In this document: positions 1 to 12,800 of the stretch, one piece after another | Numbering within the stretch: position 1 is the first letter of the stretch | How the letters are laid out: every line of letters starts with the position of its first letter | Source of the DNA: Acanthornis magna | Taxonomy: Eukaryota > Chordata > Aves > Passeriformes > Acanthizidae | Reading direction: 5' to 3' | Assembly (NCBI GenBank): GCA_036785705.1 | Contig: JAWUZG010000177.1 | Coordinates: forward strand, 1,674,001 to 1,738,000 | DNA: 64,000 bases | Program-made: the position numbers and the translations under genes | Notes under the pieces: generated by a model | What the model saw: only the letters and a program-made list of their open reading frames with translations | Databases searched by the model: none | Told to the model about the DNA's origin: nothing

Positions 1-122
1 AATATCCTCAATATTCTCTCCCTTTCCCTGGGATTCAATACCCTCAATATTCTCTCCTTTTCCCTGGGATTCAATATCCTCAATATTCTCTCCTTTTCCC
101 TGGGATTCAATATCCTCAGGGG
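1..122. repeat. 36-bp tandem repeat, about 3.4 copies, cut by window edge
   Basis: The unit contains CAATATTCTCTCC followed by TTTCCCTGGGATT and recurs every 36 bases. The array probably continues before the window. Confidence 0.85.
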
Positions 123-489
123 AATTTTCCACCTTTTCCTGCTTTTCCAAAGGGGAGTTGTGGAGTACTGGAAGAGCTCCCAAGTCAGGAGAAAACTTTG
201 TGTAAATTTGGGGTGTTTTTAATCCCTCCCTGCTCCTGCCAGGAGCTGGAGATGAATTCCCTTCGATGCCACAAATGCAGGAGGAAATTCAGAGTGGGAA
301 TGTCCTGCCCTGCTTGGGTACAGTAAAAACAACACGGGAGCCTGAGTTGTTCCTTGGAATTTCTGTACCAATTACTATTTATTTTATTGCTAAAATCTGC
401 AGGAATGTTAGGCCGGCGCTGGGTTTGTTAATAATCAAATCACACAGCTAGAAAATTTACATTCAATATGCCCAGAGCCTCAATTTCTC

Positions 490-720
490 AAATAAATTCG
501 ATATGTTCTATATACGTTTATAAAAATTCTATATATATTCATGAATCTCTATGTATTTATAAATTCTATACGTATTTATAAATTCTATATATATTTATAA
601 ATTCTGTACTTTATTTCTATATTACGTTACCTGCATTATATTATATTTATAATATGTCTCTATATATTTATATAGTCTATATTTTCTCTACATATATTTA
701 TAATATTTCTATATTATCTG
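490..720. repeat. AT-rich degenerate repeat (TATATTTATAAATTC type)
   Basis: Irregular copies of TATTTATAAATTCTATA follow each other with variable spacing. The stretch is strongly AT-rich and has no other feature. Confidence 0.6.
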
Positions 721-867
721 CATTATATTTTCTGTGGATTCGTGCCCAGCTCTCATTTTCCTCCATCTCTGTGCCAGGTACCTGCAGGTGCCTCGCATCT
801 TTATTTTCCCTTTTTACCAAGTGTTTTCCAAAACAAAACACCTGCTGTGTGCACAGAACATATGGAA

Positions 868-2442
868 TATGTGTGTATGTATATATATATATATACACAC
901 GTATATATACACAGACATATATATAGACACATATATACACACACGCACACATATATAAATGCACACACATATGTATATACACACACATATACACACACGT
1001 ATATAAATACACACACATATACACACATATATAAAAATATACATACATATATACACACACGCACACATATATAAATACACACACATGTATATACACACAT
1101 ATACACACACATATATACATATATGTATATACACATACACACATATATATGTATATACACACATATATAAATACACATATCTATATACACACATACACAT
1201 ATATATAAATATACATACATATATATACATATATACACACGCACACATATATAAATACACATGTATATACACACATATATACACACACATATATACATAT
1301 ATGTATATACACATACACACATATATATGTATATACACACATATATACACACACATATAAATACACACATATATATGCACACATATATAAATACACATAT
1401 CTATATACACACACATATATACACACATATATATAAATATACATATATAGACACATATATACACACACGCGCACGTATATAAATACACACACATGTATAT
1501 ACACACATATACACACACATATATATGCATGTATGTATATACACATACACACACATATATATGTATATACACACACATATAGATACACATATCTGTATAC
1601 ACACATATAGATAAATATACATACATATATATAGACACATATGTACACACACGCACACATATATAAATACACACACATATGTATATACACACATATATAC
1701 ACACACATATAAATACACATATCTATATACACACACATATATACACACATGCACACATATATCAATACACACACATATGTATATACACACATATACACAC
1801 ACACATATATATACATATATGTAGATACACATACACACATATATATGTATATACACACATATATACACACACATAAATACACATATCTATATACACACAC
1901 GTATATATACGCACATATATAAACATACATATATATACACACACGTATATATGTATACACACTCATATACACACACACATATATATACACACATATATAT
2001 AAGTATACACACATATATACACACACATATTTAAATATACACATATATATACACACATATATATACACATACATACATATATACACACGTATACACACAC
2101 ATATATACGCTCACACATATATGCACACACATATGTACCCACACACATACATACATACACATGTATATACCCACACACACATATATACACACACATACAC
2201 ACATATATATATTTACACACGCACGTATATAAATACACAAATATATACACACACATATATGTATATACACATATACATACACACCCCCATATATAGAAAT
2301 ACACACACATATATATATACACACATATATACGCACATACATATATACACATGTATATATACACACACACATATATATACACACACACACACACACATAT
2401 ATATATGTATGTGTATATATATGTGTGTGTGTGTGTGTGTAG
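868..2442. repeat. Large compound TA/CA microsatellite
   Basis: About 1.57 kb of ATATATACACAC-type sequence with short interruptions such as AAATACACAC and ACGCACAC. It ends in a TG-rich run around 2406-2440, which is self-complementary to the CA part. The long open frames here on both strands are only stop-free repeat. Confidence 0.95.
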
Positions 2443-3239
2443 AATGAGGCATTGTGGCAGCTGGTACAGGAATGAAACAGTGTTTGTCTAATTTTTTATT
2501 TAAATTTCATTTAATTCCAGCCAGGATTTAACAGATTTCTCCTGGCTTGTGCTTGATTGATTGTTTTGGGAAGCTCCTGGGATTTGAGGACAGAGATAAA
2601 AACTTGTGTTAATGAGTGCGTCCCATTCTCAGTGCTCTGAGTGGGCTCCTCACCTCCAAATTCCATCAAAAATCAATTTGTGCCTTTGCCAAGGAGAGCT
2701 CCTTGCCCTGACAAGGAGTGTGGCTCCGAGGTGGGAACGTCCCGAAAGAATGGGAGCAGCCACAGGCTCGAGCAGTTCCCGACACCAGCTGGGGACTGGG
2801 ACAGAGGATTTGCACCTCCTGCCACAGCTCCTCAGTCTTCTCGTGGTGGTTCCACAAGAAGGGAGTCCCTGAAATTGGTGTAAAGTCGGCTTAAAAATTA
2901 AAAAATCAAAAATTTAAAAATTAAAACCCAGTTCCCTTGCAGGCCTTTGGGTGTTTCGGGAGGGAGAAGTGTCCAGCCGGCCTCAATCCATGAGCAAATC
3001 CATGTGTGGGGAGTTTGGGATGGGGAGTGGGATATAAACCCTCTCCATCCTTGGATCCAGTGGGAAATCCTCTTGAATTCATCCCCAGCCACGCAGCTGT
3101 GATTGGAATTTCATTTCTCATGGATGTTTATGGACACGTTGTCCTTTTTCTTTGTCAGGATAAACACAGGCAAGGCCGGGAGATTGGGATGTGCCCTTGG
3201 GAGCGCCGCTCTTCCCCTTCCCCCTTATCTCCCAAATTC

Positions 3240-3345
3240 TGAGTTCTGCCTGGATGGTGGATGAGCACCCTGGGATGGTGGGAAGTGTCCCCATGGATGA
3301 GCTTTATGGTCCCCTCCAACCCAAACCATTCTGGGGTTCTGTGGG
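3240..3345 (+). mobile_element. CR1 LINE 3'-end fragment
   Basis: The stretch CCCCTCCAACCCAAACCATT preceded by GATGAGCTTTATGG resembles the 3' end of CR1 retroposons in sense orientation. It is short and diverged. Confidence 0.55.
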
Positions 3346-3589
3346 AATCCTCCGTGTTTCCCAAGTGATCCAGGTGTTCAGGATCTGCCTTTGGAGGGGA
3401 ACTTGCTGGCAGAGCAGCTGCACATGGTTCTTGTCATTCCTCGTGGCCATTTCCCGGGAGCTTCAGCCTGGATTTGTTCAGGAGAGAGGTGGATAAGGAC
3501 ATAAATCTGGAATTCCTCCTGCTTTCTCCACTGTGGTTTTGCTGCCTTTGATCCCACTGCAAGTCAGTGCCCTGGACCTTAGATGGGAT

Positions 3590-3760
3590 CTTGGGAAGGA
3601 ATTCCTGCCTGGGATGGAATTCCCAGAGAAGCTGTGGCTGCCCCTGGATCCCTGCAGTGTCCAAGGCCAGGCTGGAGCAGCATGGGATAGGAAAAGTTGT
3701 TGATGAGCTTTAAGATCCCTTCCCACCCAAACCATCCAGAATTCTGTGATCTTCCAGCCC
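3590..3760 (+). mobile_element. CR1 LINE 3'-end fragment
   Basis: It contains the CR1 elements CCCTGGATCCCTGCAGTGTC, AAGGCCAGGCTGGAGCAG and a terminal CCCACCCAAACCAT with TTCTGTGATCT. It is 5'-truncated, as nearly all CR1 copies are. Confidence 0.75.
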
Positions 3761-5954
3761 ACCCACGCTTTGTGCCTGAGCACAGTAAGAGCACTTCATC
3801 CTGCTGGAATCCCTGCAGCTGCTGGAGCATTCCGAGCACTGCCGTGCTCCCGGCACCCGGCAGGGCTGAGAGCCTTTCACTGAGCCCAGGTTTAAATTCA
3901 ACAATGCCCTTCTCCTCGGGGATCTTTGGCAATCCCAGCAATTCTCACTGTGGGGCTGCAGACGAAACACCCGCGGTGTCAAGGTCAGCATCACGTGTCG
4001 CATTTCCAGACTGGGAGCAGCTGCATCCCTCCCTTCTGCTGTGGAGTTCCTCAGGGATGTCCAGGGTGTCTGCTGTCCTCACCCAAAGGTTTTTGTCCAC
4101 GTGGATTTTATGCTTTTTCTCCAAAGGCAGTCCTGGATTTCAGCATCTCCGTGTGGAAAGGATGGATTGTGCTGCTCGCGTTCCTCCTGAGCGCTGCCTT
4201 TTCCAAGAGTTCGGTGGGAATTTTGGGGTCAAATGTTAAATTAAATGTTTACATTGAGTCCAGCACCTGGAATCACAGGCTGTGACCTCGGCTTCACGCT
4301 CCAGATCATGGAGAGAACCCCAAAATCCTGATCCCGTCTGATGGACTGCTCACCTGGAATTCTGCATTAATTGGGATGGGCTGCGTTCAGGCCTGTGGCC
4401 ATAAACCTGCCCCAGTGCTGGGAATCTTTTTTCCCCCTCCTTGAACTTGGCTTTCTCTTGACCTTGGAATTCCATTTTTTACCTGGATGTTTATGGTCGC
4501 TGTGTCCTTTTTATTTGTAAAAATAAATACGGAGCAAGTCGGCTTTATTGGAACGACGTCGGCACTTCCTGAATTTCCACTTCAAACGAAGGAGAGAATT
4601 GTGCTTATTCCTGGGTCAGAAAAAAGCAGGATTTCTGTGGAGCTGCTCTCAGCCTGGGCAGTCTGTGTCCATGGAATGAGGCTGGGGAGTGAATCCTTGA
4701 AGATGTGGCAGCACCCTCGGAAAGGAATGCAGGGAGAGATGTTTCTGTTCTTCCCTGGAGAACAGATCTTCCATTTGGGAATCTCGAACCCAAGGACAGT
4801 GTGATTATTCCCAGTGTCCTCCCCATCCTCTCTATTCTTTATCTCACCGTTTGGTTTTCCCCCAAAGAGCCAGGCAGGATTTAGGATCGGGATCGGCGCT
4901 CGCTGCAGCTCAGCTCCGGCAAAATGGATCCGTGACCTGATTTCAACTTGTGGGAGCTGCAGAACGTAAATATTTGATGGAACTACAGCTTCCCTCTCTA
5001 AATCTGCTTCAGTTTTTCCAGCTCAATCCTGCCAAGCTATTCCTGAAATTCACTTGTTAGCGTGGAGATGTTGATGCAGTTCCTCCTTCTCCTCCTGGAG
5101 ATTGTTCTGGCTTCGGGCGTCGCCTCTTGTGTTGTATTTCTGCAAAATCCCCGAGTCTGAGTAAATGTGGAGTTGTGTTTGTGTCAGAATTCCTGGGCAG
5201 GAAGGGAGTTCAGCCGTATGCAGCTCTGATCCCAGCTGGGTCCATGCTGTCACACTGGGATTCAGTGCTCCTCGTTCGGGCAGGGACGAGACCCCAGCGC
5301 CTCACCTGAAGTGCTGGGATGAAGGTGGGGCAGCTTGGGAGCTTTTCAATGGTAAATACGGATTTTTTGGTGCTTTTTGGGGCTGCTCTGGAGAGAAAAC
5401 TTCGCCGTGTTTTGAGTCGTGGAGGGAGCTTTTTCAGTGGATGGAGACAATAGCCCAGGCCTGAATTCCTTCCCTGTTTTTGTCCTTGTCAGAAGCAAGA
5501 GTTGGCTAGAATGGATTCCTGCAGGACACAGGGAGATTCCCACATGGGCCATGTTTTTGGGGATTTTGGGGCTGCAGGATGGTGGCACAGCAGGGAAAAG
5601 GAGATTTGATTCCAAATCCTCAATTAAAAAAGCAACACCAAGGTTTGGAATTGGCTTTTCCTGCTTGGAGCTGCAGAGCCCAAATGATTTATCCAAGCCA
5701 GAAATGCGGGAATTCATTCCATCCCTGGGAATGTGTCCCACATTCAGATGTTTGGGTTCCTCCTGTTGGAAAGGAAGAGTTGGGATCGTGGATTCTGCAT
5801 CTCAGCCATCACTGGAAACACTTTTTGGGCTCCCACACAGGCTGAGGATGGTGCACAACTCCATTAATATTTTCATTTTATCATTATTTATGCAATAAGA
5901 GGAGAGTGTTTGGAGTTTCCAGCTATCCTGAGGTTGAAGTTGGCAGCAGGAAAA

Positions 5955-6100
5955 CAAAATTTACTTTTTGATGAAAGTTTGGTGCTCCTTCTGCTGGAAC
6001 ACAAAATTTACCTTTTGATGAAAGTTTGGTGCTCCTTCTGCTGGAACACAAAATTTACCTTTTGATGAAAGTTTGGTGCTCCTTCTGCTGGAACACTGTA
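5955..6100. repeat. 47-bp tandem repeat, 3 copies
   Basis: Three nearly identical units carry AAATTTACCTTTTGATGAAA followed by GTTTGGTGCTCCTTCTGCTG. They lie in the UBE2H intron. Confidence 0.9.
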
Positions 6101-6655
6101 AGTCTTGAAACCCCAGGGGGTCATTTAACAATTGAATTTGCAAGTTAGAACAGAGAAAAACCTCACAAATTCAGAAATCTGAAATGTGACAAAGCCACGT
6201 CGAGCTCTCTCCATCCAAACCTCACCTGAGCTGTTTTCTAGAAAACCAGCAGCACCAACAGGAGAATTAATTGCTGGATTGCTGGAAAATTTGAATTATT
6301 ACCTCCCTGGCTCACAAATGTTAGATTTACATTGTGATGTCAAGCTCATAGAAAATCCTAGTTGGGAAAAATAGATGAAAAAAATCAAATGTCGACCTTA
6401 AATTTGCGTTCAGCGTTCGCTCTTGGACTTCCAAACACACTTCATCAGATGTGGGAGCTCCGCTGTGCTCGTGGGAAGGAATTTTCAGGATGCAACAAAA
6501 GCTTTGTGGCTGCACAGAGTCTCAGGAGTTTTCCTGAATTCCCTGGATCCAGGTCTCCCTGGGTTTTGAGGGAATGGCAGAGGACTCTGGGGTGGGAATG
6601 GTGCCTGAGGTTACACAGCTCTCTCCAGCTCGGGCTGGGATGGCTTTGAACCCAC

Positions 6656-6813
6656 TTGGATGAGTCCTTGTTCCGTGAATTCCAGACTTCTCTTGGGGGA
6701 AAAAAATCATTTATTTGGGTGTTGTCTGCTGATTTGGATGAGTCCTTGTTCCATGAATTCCAGACTTCTCTTGGGGGAAAAAAATTATTTATTTGGGTGT
6801 TGTCTGCTGATTT
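6656..6813. repeat. 78-bp tandem duplication just before a UBE2H exon
   Basis: The block starting GGATGAGTCCTTGTTCC is repeated 78 bases later with about two changes. The second copy ends some 20 bases before the splice acceptor at 6833. Confidence 0.9.
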
Positions 6814-6833
6814 ACCTCTGTGTCTCCTTGCAG

Positions 6834-6873
6834 GATTCATGAATAAAATCTTCCATCCCAACATTGACGAAGC
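6834..6873 (+). CDS. UBE2H: UBE2H coding exon ([14 protein letters not shown])
   Basis: This 40-base exon follows a pyrimidine-rich acceptor ending CCTTGCAG and is closed by the strong donor GTAAGT at 6874. It begins with the last two bases of a glycine codon and ends with the first two of an alanine codon. It encodes the HPN motif, whose asparagine supports the active site in E2 enzymes. The acceptor region lies just after a 78-base tandem duplication. Confidence 0.95.
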
Positions 6874-9800
6874 GTAAGTAAATCCCTCCTTCGTGTCCAT
6901 ATTAAATCCTCCAAAATTTCACGTATTTTTCCATTTTTTTGGGGGGTTATGTGGAGCTGCCTGTGCTTCCATGGCAGAAAAATCCCAGTTTATTTTCTCT
7001 TGGGCAGAGGGGGAGGACTGAGGGAGTTAGAGGCTGTTGCTCATAAATAGGAATAAATCAGGGTTTGTCCCACACCCTGGGGAAGGGGTAGGGGAGGATT
7101 ATATTGAATTCCCAGAGCGTTTTCCAGTGTTAATTCCATTTTTTCCATGTGTTCCAGGTCAGGAACTGTATGTCTAGATGTAATCAATCAAACCTGGACA
7201 GCTCTCTACGGTGAGTTGGGGACACAGGTGATCTCAGGCCTCTTTTTGGGGGATTCTGCTTTGATTTTGGGGTTTTTACTGAATTTTAAACTCCTCCCTG
7301 AGCCAAGATCTCGTGAGAAATAAGATTTCCTTGCAGGTTAGGAGGTGGCATTGCCTCTGATGCTGCAGAGTGGTTGAGGTAATTTCTGGTTGTAAATCTC
7401 CTTTTCAGAGATAAAAAAGATCAGCTGAAGCTCCTTAAAAATAGAATTTAGGGAATTTTTAAAAGAAACACTGTCTCTAGTCCAGGCTGGCTGCATTTAA
7501 AAATGGCAACTTCAGATATTCCAGTTACACTTTGTGGGAGAAATTCAGGGGAATGTGCACATCAGATCCCTCAGGTTCTTCCCTGGAAAAGTGATTTGAG
7601 CCGTAACTCCTCACTGAATGCCTGAATTCCCAGAGTCGCAGAGGGATGAGGATCCCAGGGTGGATTTGCTGTGGGAGATGAGCTTTGCCAATCCTGCACA
7701 CAAAGGACAAAAGGAAATCATTCTCTCAGTGGTTTTGGGTGCTGCCTTGGAGCTGTGGGGTGACCCAGGGATGACTGAATCCCTCTCCATCTTCCCTCCA
7801 AAGTCACCAATCCAAATTTCCTGCGGCACCTCTGCCCTGCCAGGGTTTGGCCTCTCCTGGGGCACAGGGAAAGGGAAAAACATTCCTCTGCTTTCTGGAG
7901 CGTCACCCCTTTAAAGCAGAGCACCCCAGGGCTGGGAGAGGATCAGGGTCAGAGAATTCCAGTGGGAGCCAAGGTGGGAGAGACCCCGAACAGGCACCAG
8001 TAAATTCCTGAGAGCCTCGGGGTTCCATTCCTGCTCCTTCCTTCAGTGCTGGGGCGAAACTTGTGTGTCCCTCCTGCTCCTGCTGAGCCAACGGAGATTG
8101 GAGAGAAGGGGGAATGAATTAAAAATTAAAAATCATTGTCATGTGAGCCGTGGGGGAATTCCAGGGCTCTGCTCCCTCATCCTCAGGAGACTTTAGGGGT
8201 CACAGGGAAGATCCAAGCGGAGAGGCCCAGGTTTCACAAATTGAAGTCAACTTCGTGCTGCCAGTGCCCAAATCCAATCCCTCGGAATTGCAGCAGGGAA
8301 TACTCTGACACAGCATTCCTGCTGGTTTTGGGGTCCTTTTTTTGGATTAGGATCCTCCTTCAGGTGCTCCGTGCTCCATCCCAGGGGCTCCATGAGCCTC
8401 CAGGACAAACCCGGGCCCCAAACCTCCGTGCTGCATCCCGGAGTTCTGGGGCTGCATTTCAGAGTTCTGGGGCTGCATCCTGGAGTTCTGGGGCTGCCTC
8501 CTGGAGTTCTGGGGCTGCATCCCAGAGTTCTGAGGCTGCATTCCAGAGTTCTGGGGCTGCATCTCAGAGTTCTGGGGCTGCATCTCAGAGTTCTGGGGCT
8601 GCATCCCAGAGTTCTGGGGCTGCATCTCAGAGTTCTGGGGCTGCATCCCAGAGTTCTGGGGCTGCATCCCAGAGTTCTGGGGCTGCATCCCAGAGTTCTG
8701 GGGCTGCATCCTGGAGTTCTGGGGCTGCATCCCAGAGTTCTGGGGCTGCATCCCAGAGTTCTGGGGCTGCATCCCGGAGTTCTGGGGCTGCATCCCAGAA
8801 TTCTGGGGCTGCATCCCGGAGTTCTGGGGCTGCATCCCAGAATTCTGGGGCTGCATCCTGGAGTTCTGGGGCTGCATCCCAGAGTTCTGGGGCTGCCTCC
8901 TGGAGTTCTGGGGCTGCATCCCAGAGTTCTGGGGCTGCATCCCAGAGTTCTGGGGCTGCATCCCGGAGTTCTGGGGCTGCATCCCAGAATTCTGGGGCTG
9001 CATCCTGGAGTTCTGGGGCTGCATTTCAGAGTTCTGGGGCTGCATCCCGGAGTTCTGGGGCTGCATCCTGGAGTTCTGGGGCTGCATTCCAGAGTTCTGG
9101 GGCTGCATCCCAGAGTTCTGGGGCTGCATCCCAGAGTTCTGGGGCTGCATCTCACAGTTCTGGGGCTGCATCCCAGAGTTCTGGGACTGCATCCTGGAGT
9201 TCTGGGGCTGCATTCCAGAGTTCTGGGGCTGCATCTCAGAGTTCTGGGGCTGCATCCCAGAGTTCTGGGGCTGCATTCCAGAGTTCTGGGGCTGCATCCC
9301 AGAGTTCTGGGGCTGCATTTCAGAGTTCTGGGGCTGCATCCTGGAGTTCTGGGGCTGCCTCCTGGAGTTCTGGGGCTGCATCCCAGAGTTCTGAGGCTGC
9401 ATTCCAGAGTTCTGGGGCTGCATCTCAGAGTTCTGGGGCTGCATCTCAGAGTTCTGGGGCTGCATCCCAGAGTTCTGGGGCTGCATCTCAGAGTTCTGGG
9501 GCTGCATCCCAGAGTTCTGGGGCTGCATCCCAGAGTTCTGGGGCTGCATCCCAGAGTTCTGGGGCTGCATCCTGGAGTTCTGGGGCTGCATCCCAGAGTT
9601 CTGGGGCTGCATCCCAGAGTTCTGGGGCTGCATCCCGGAGTTCTGGGGCTGCATCCCAGAATTCTGGGGCTGCATCCCGGAGTTCTGGGGCTGCATCCCA
9701 GAATTCTGGGGCTGCATCCTGGAGTTCTGGGGCTGCATCCCAGAGTTCTGGGGCTGCCTCCTGGAGTTCTGGGGCTGCATCCCAGAGTTCTGGGGCTGCA

Positions 9801-12800
9801 TCCCAGAGTTCTGGGGCTGCATCCCGGAGTTCTGGGGCTGCATCCCAGAATTCTGGGGCTGCATCCTGGAGTTCTGGGGCTGCATTTCAGAGTTCTGGGG
9901 CTGCATCCCGGAGTTCTGGGGCTGCATCCTGGAGTTCTGGGGCTGCATTCCAGAGTTCTGGGGCTGCATCCCAGAGTTCTGGGGCTGCATCCCAGAGTTC
10001 TGGGGCTGCATCTCACAGTTCTGGGGCTGCATCCCAGAGTTCTGGGACTGCATCCTGGAGTTCTGGGGCTGCATTCCAGAGTTCTGGGGCTGCATCTCAG
10101 AGTTCTGGGGCTGCATCCCAGAGTTCTGGGGCTGCATTCCAGAGTTCTGGGGCTGCATCCCAGAGTTCTGGGGCTGCATCCCGGAGTTCTGGGGCTGCAT
10201 CCCGGGGTGGAGGAGCTCTCTGCACAGGGAGAGCACTCAGAGGTCTCCTTCCCCTTTTTGGGGGAGTTTTTAGGAAGCTGAGGGCCCCAGGATCTGTTTG
10301 AATTCAGCAGGAATGGATTTTCCCATAGGTTGAGGTGGCCAAACTGCTCACATGGTGGGCCCTGGGCAGTGATGAATTCCCTGGCTCTGATCCATGCAGG
10401 AGGGCACTGCTGATGCTCATCCTCTGCCAGGATTTCTCTGCCACAGAGAAAGAGAGACTGATAAAAAATGTGTAGAAATTCCCAAACGAAAGCCACGGGA
10501 AACCCTCGCCCAGTGGACATTCCCAGGGAAGAACTGGGAACCCCACAGGGCTTCTTCCTGACCATCCCCACCTCTGGAATGAGCTGATTGTCCTCTCAGG
10601 GCTGTGGGAAGAGCGTTTGGTGCTCCCACAGTCACTCCTGCCGTGGATTCTCTGGTGAGGAATTGGATTCTTCAGTGAGGGATTGGATTTTTCGGTGAGG
10701 AATGGGATTTTCTGGTGATGGTGAGGGATTGGATTCTCTGGTGAGGGATTGGATTTTCCAGTGAGGGATTGGATTCTTTGGTGAGGGATTGGATTCTTTG
10801 GTGAGGGATTGGATTCTGCAGTGAGGGATTGGATTCTCCAGTGAGGGATTGGATTCTCTGGTGATGGTGAGGGATTGGATTCTGCAGTGAGGGATTGGAT
10901 TCTCTGGTGAGGGATTGGATTCTCTGGTGAGGGATTGGATTCTCTGGTGAGGGATTGGATTTTTTGGTGACGGATTGGATTCTTCAGTGAGGGATTGGAT
11001 TCTCTGGTGAGGGATTGGATTCTGCAGTGAGGGATTGGATTCTGCAGTGAGGGATTGGATTCTGCAGTGAGGGATTGGATTCTGCAGTGAGGGATTGGAT
11101 TCTTTGGTGAGGGATTGGATTCTTTGGTGAGGGATTGGATTCTCTGGTGAGGGATTGGATTCTTTGGTGAGGGCTTGGATTCTTTGGTGGGGGATTGGAT
11201 TCTCCAGTGAGGGTTTCTCTGGTGAGGGATTGGATTCTTTGGTGAGGGATTGGATTCTCTGGTGATGGTGAGGGATTGGATTCTCTGGTGATGGATTGGA
11301 TTCTCTGTTGAGGGATTGGATTCTCTGGTGAGGGATTGGATTCTCCAGTGAGGGATTGGATTCTGCAGTGAGGGATTGGATTCTTTGCTGAGGGATTGGA
11401 TTCTTTGGTGATGGTGCGGGATTGGATTCTTCAGTGAGGGATTGGATTTTCTGGTGAGGGATTGGATTTTCCGGTGAGGGATTGGATTTTTTGGTGAGGG
11501 ATTGGATTCTCTGGTGAGGGATTGGATTTTCCAGTGAGGGATTGGATTCTCTGGTGAGGGATTGGATTCTTTGGTGAGGGATTGAATTCTCTGGTGAGGG
11601 ATTAGATTTTTCAGTGAGGGATTGGATTCTGCAGTGAGGAATTGGATTTTTTGGTGAGGGATTGGATTCTTCAGTGAGGGATTGGATTTTCCGGTGAGGA
11701 ATTGGATTTTCTGGTGAGGAATTCCCCCTGGCACCATGGTTCCGATGGGAGCTCTGCACATTCCCTGAATTGTTGGGAGCTGCAGGAGGCACTTGGGGGT
11801 TGCTGTTAATGAGATCCTGTAACACACTTTGTGCTTTCCATGGAATCATGGAATGGTTTGGGTTGGAAGGACCTCGGAGTTGAGCTCCAGCGCTGCTCCA
11901 CGGGAGGGGAACCTTCCGTGGAGCACAAGACTTTGAAATAAAGATTGGAAGAGGTGAAGAATTCAGGGAAGGGCAAAGCACAGCGCTGTTTCTTTGGAGG
12001 TTTTCCTATTTTTTTAAGCCAGGATTAAAAATCAGGACAATTCCATGGATTTCTGCATTTATGTGTTGGGACGAGGAGTTTGTGAGGGGCTGCAGCAGCT
12101 CTGCCATCATTTATTTTTATTTTTTATTTTATTCTCTTTATACAGCAGCTCTGCCATCATTTATTTTTATTTTTCATTTTATTCTCTTTATACCTTTATC
12201 CCACATTTTCAGTACATTTCCCCTTGGAGTTCTTGCTGCTGTTTGGGTGTTCCAGGATGGTTTTTTGGGATTTTGGGTTTTTTGGGATGGCTCTGGCTCT
12301 GGGAACACGGACAATAACTGTGTGTTTGCCTTGCAGATCTCACCAATATATTCGAGTCGTTCCTGCCCCAGCTGCTGGCTTATCCCAATCCTATAGATCC
12401 TCTAAATGGTGACGCTGCAGCCATGTACCTCCACCGACCAGAAGAGTACAAACAGAAAATCAAAGGTAAAAAAAAAAAATAAATAATAATTAAAAAAAAA
12501 TAATAATAATAATAATAATTGTAATAATAGCAATTAATAATAGTAATAGTAGTAGTAATAATAATAATAATAATAATAATAATTCTTCAATTTCCTAGAA
12601 TTACTGGGATTCCAGCCTCAAGGACTGATGGCCCTCTGCTAAAATTTTGGGGGTCACTGCCTGTTTTTTTCCTCTTTCCCCTTTTTTTCCCCTTCCAGTT
12701 TCCCAGGAGATGATGTGGAGGAAGGAGGGATGAGGTGCTGCTGTGTTTGAGATCAGCAGCAGAGCCTAAAGAGGAAGGAAGCTGGGTTGGGATTTGATGT

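Larger units (their letters stand above)
1..6833 (+). other. UBE2H: UBE2H intron (upstream part, incomplete)
   Basis: No coding exon is recognisable here. The exon that should precede GFMNK (encoding the YEGGVWKV region) is not found, so the window starts inside an intron. Apart from the repeats and CR1 pieces listed separately, the sequence at about 2450-3230 and 3760-5950 is unremarkable single-copy intron. Confidence 0.8.
7211..12336 (+). other. UBE2H: UBE2H intron (5.1 kb) rich in minisatellites
   Basis: The intron runs from donor GTGAGT to acceptor TTGCAG. It holds the 21-bp and 20-bp arrays and a CR1 remnant listed separately. The stretches 7211-8430 and 10210-10630 look like ordinary intron. 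Confidence 0.9.

Noticed and set aside
698..2452. Tyrosine/cysteine/valine-rich frames up to 305 codons.
   Set aside because: TA/CA microsatellite translation.
1..6833. Search for the UBE2H exon encoding the YEGGVWKV region.
   Set aside because: No match was seen, so it must lie upstream of the window.
8136..10571. Open frames of 629-774 codons on both strands, rich in SSGAA, MQPQNSG or SPRTLGC repeats.
   Set aside because: They are four overlapping frames through a stop-free 21-bp minisatellite in the UBE2H intron.
10304..11981. Minus-strand frames of 449-507 codons with [12 protein letters not shown] repeats.
   Set aside because: They come from the 20-bp minisatellite; the unit has no stop in these frames and there is no unique protein sequence.
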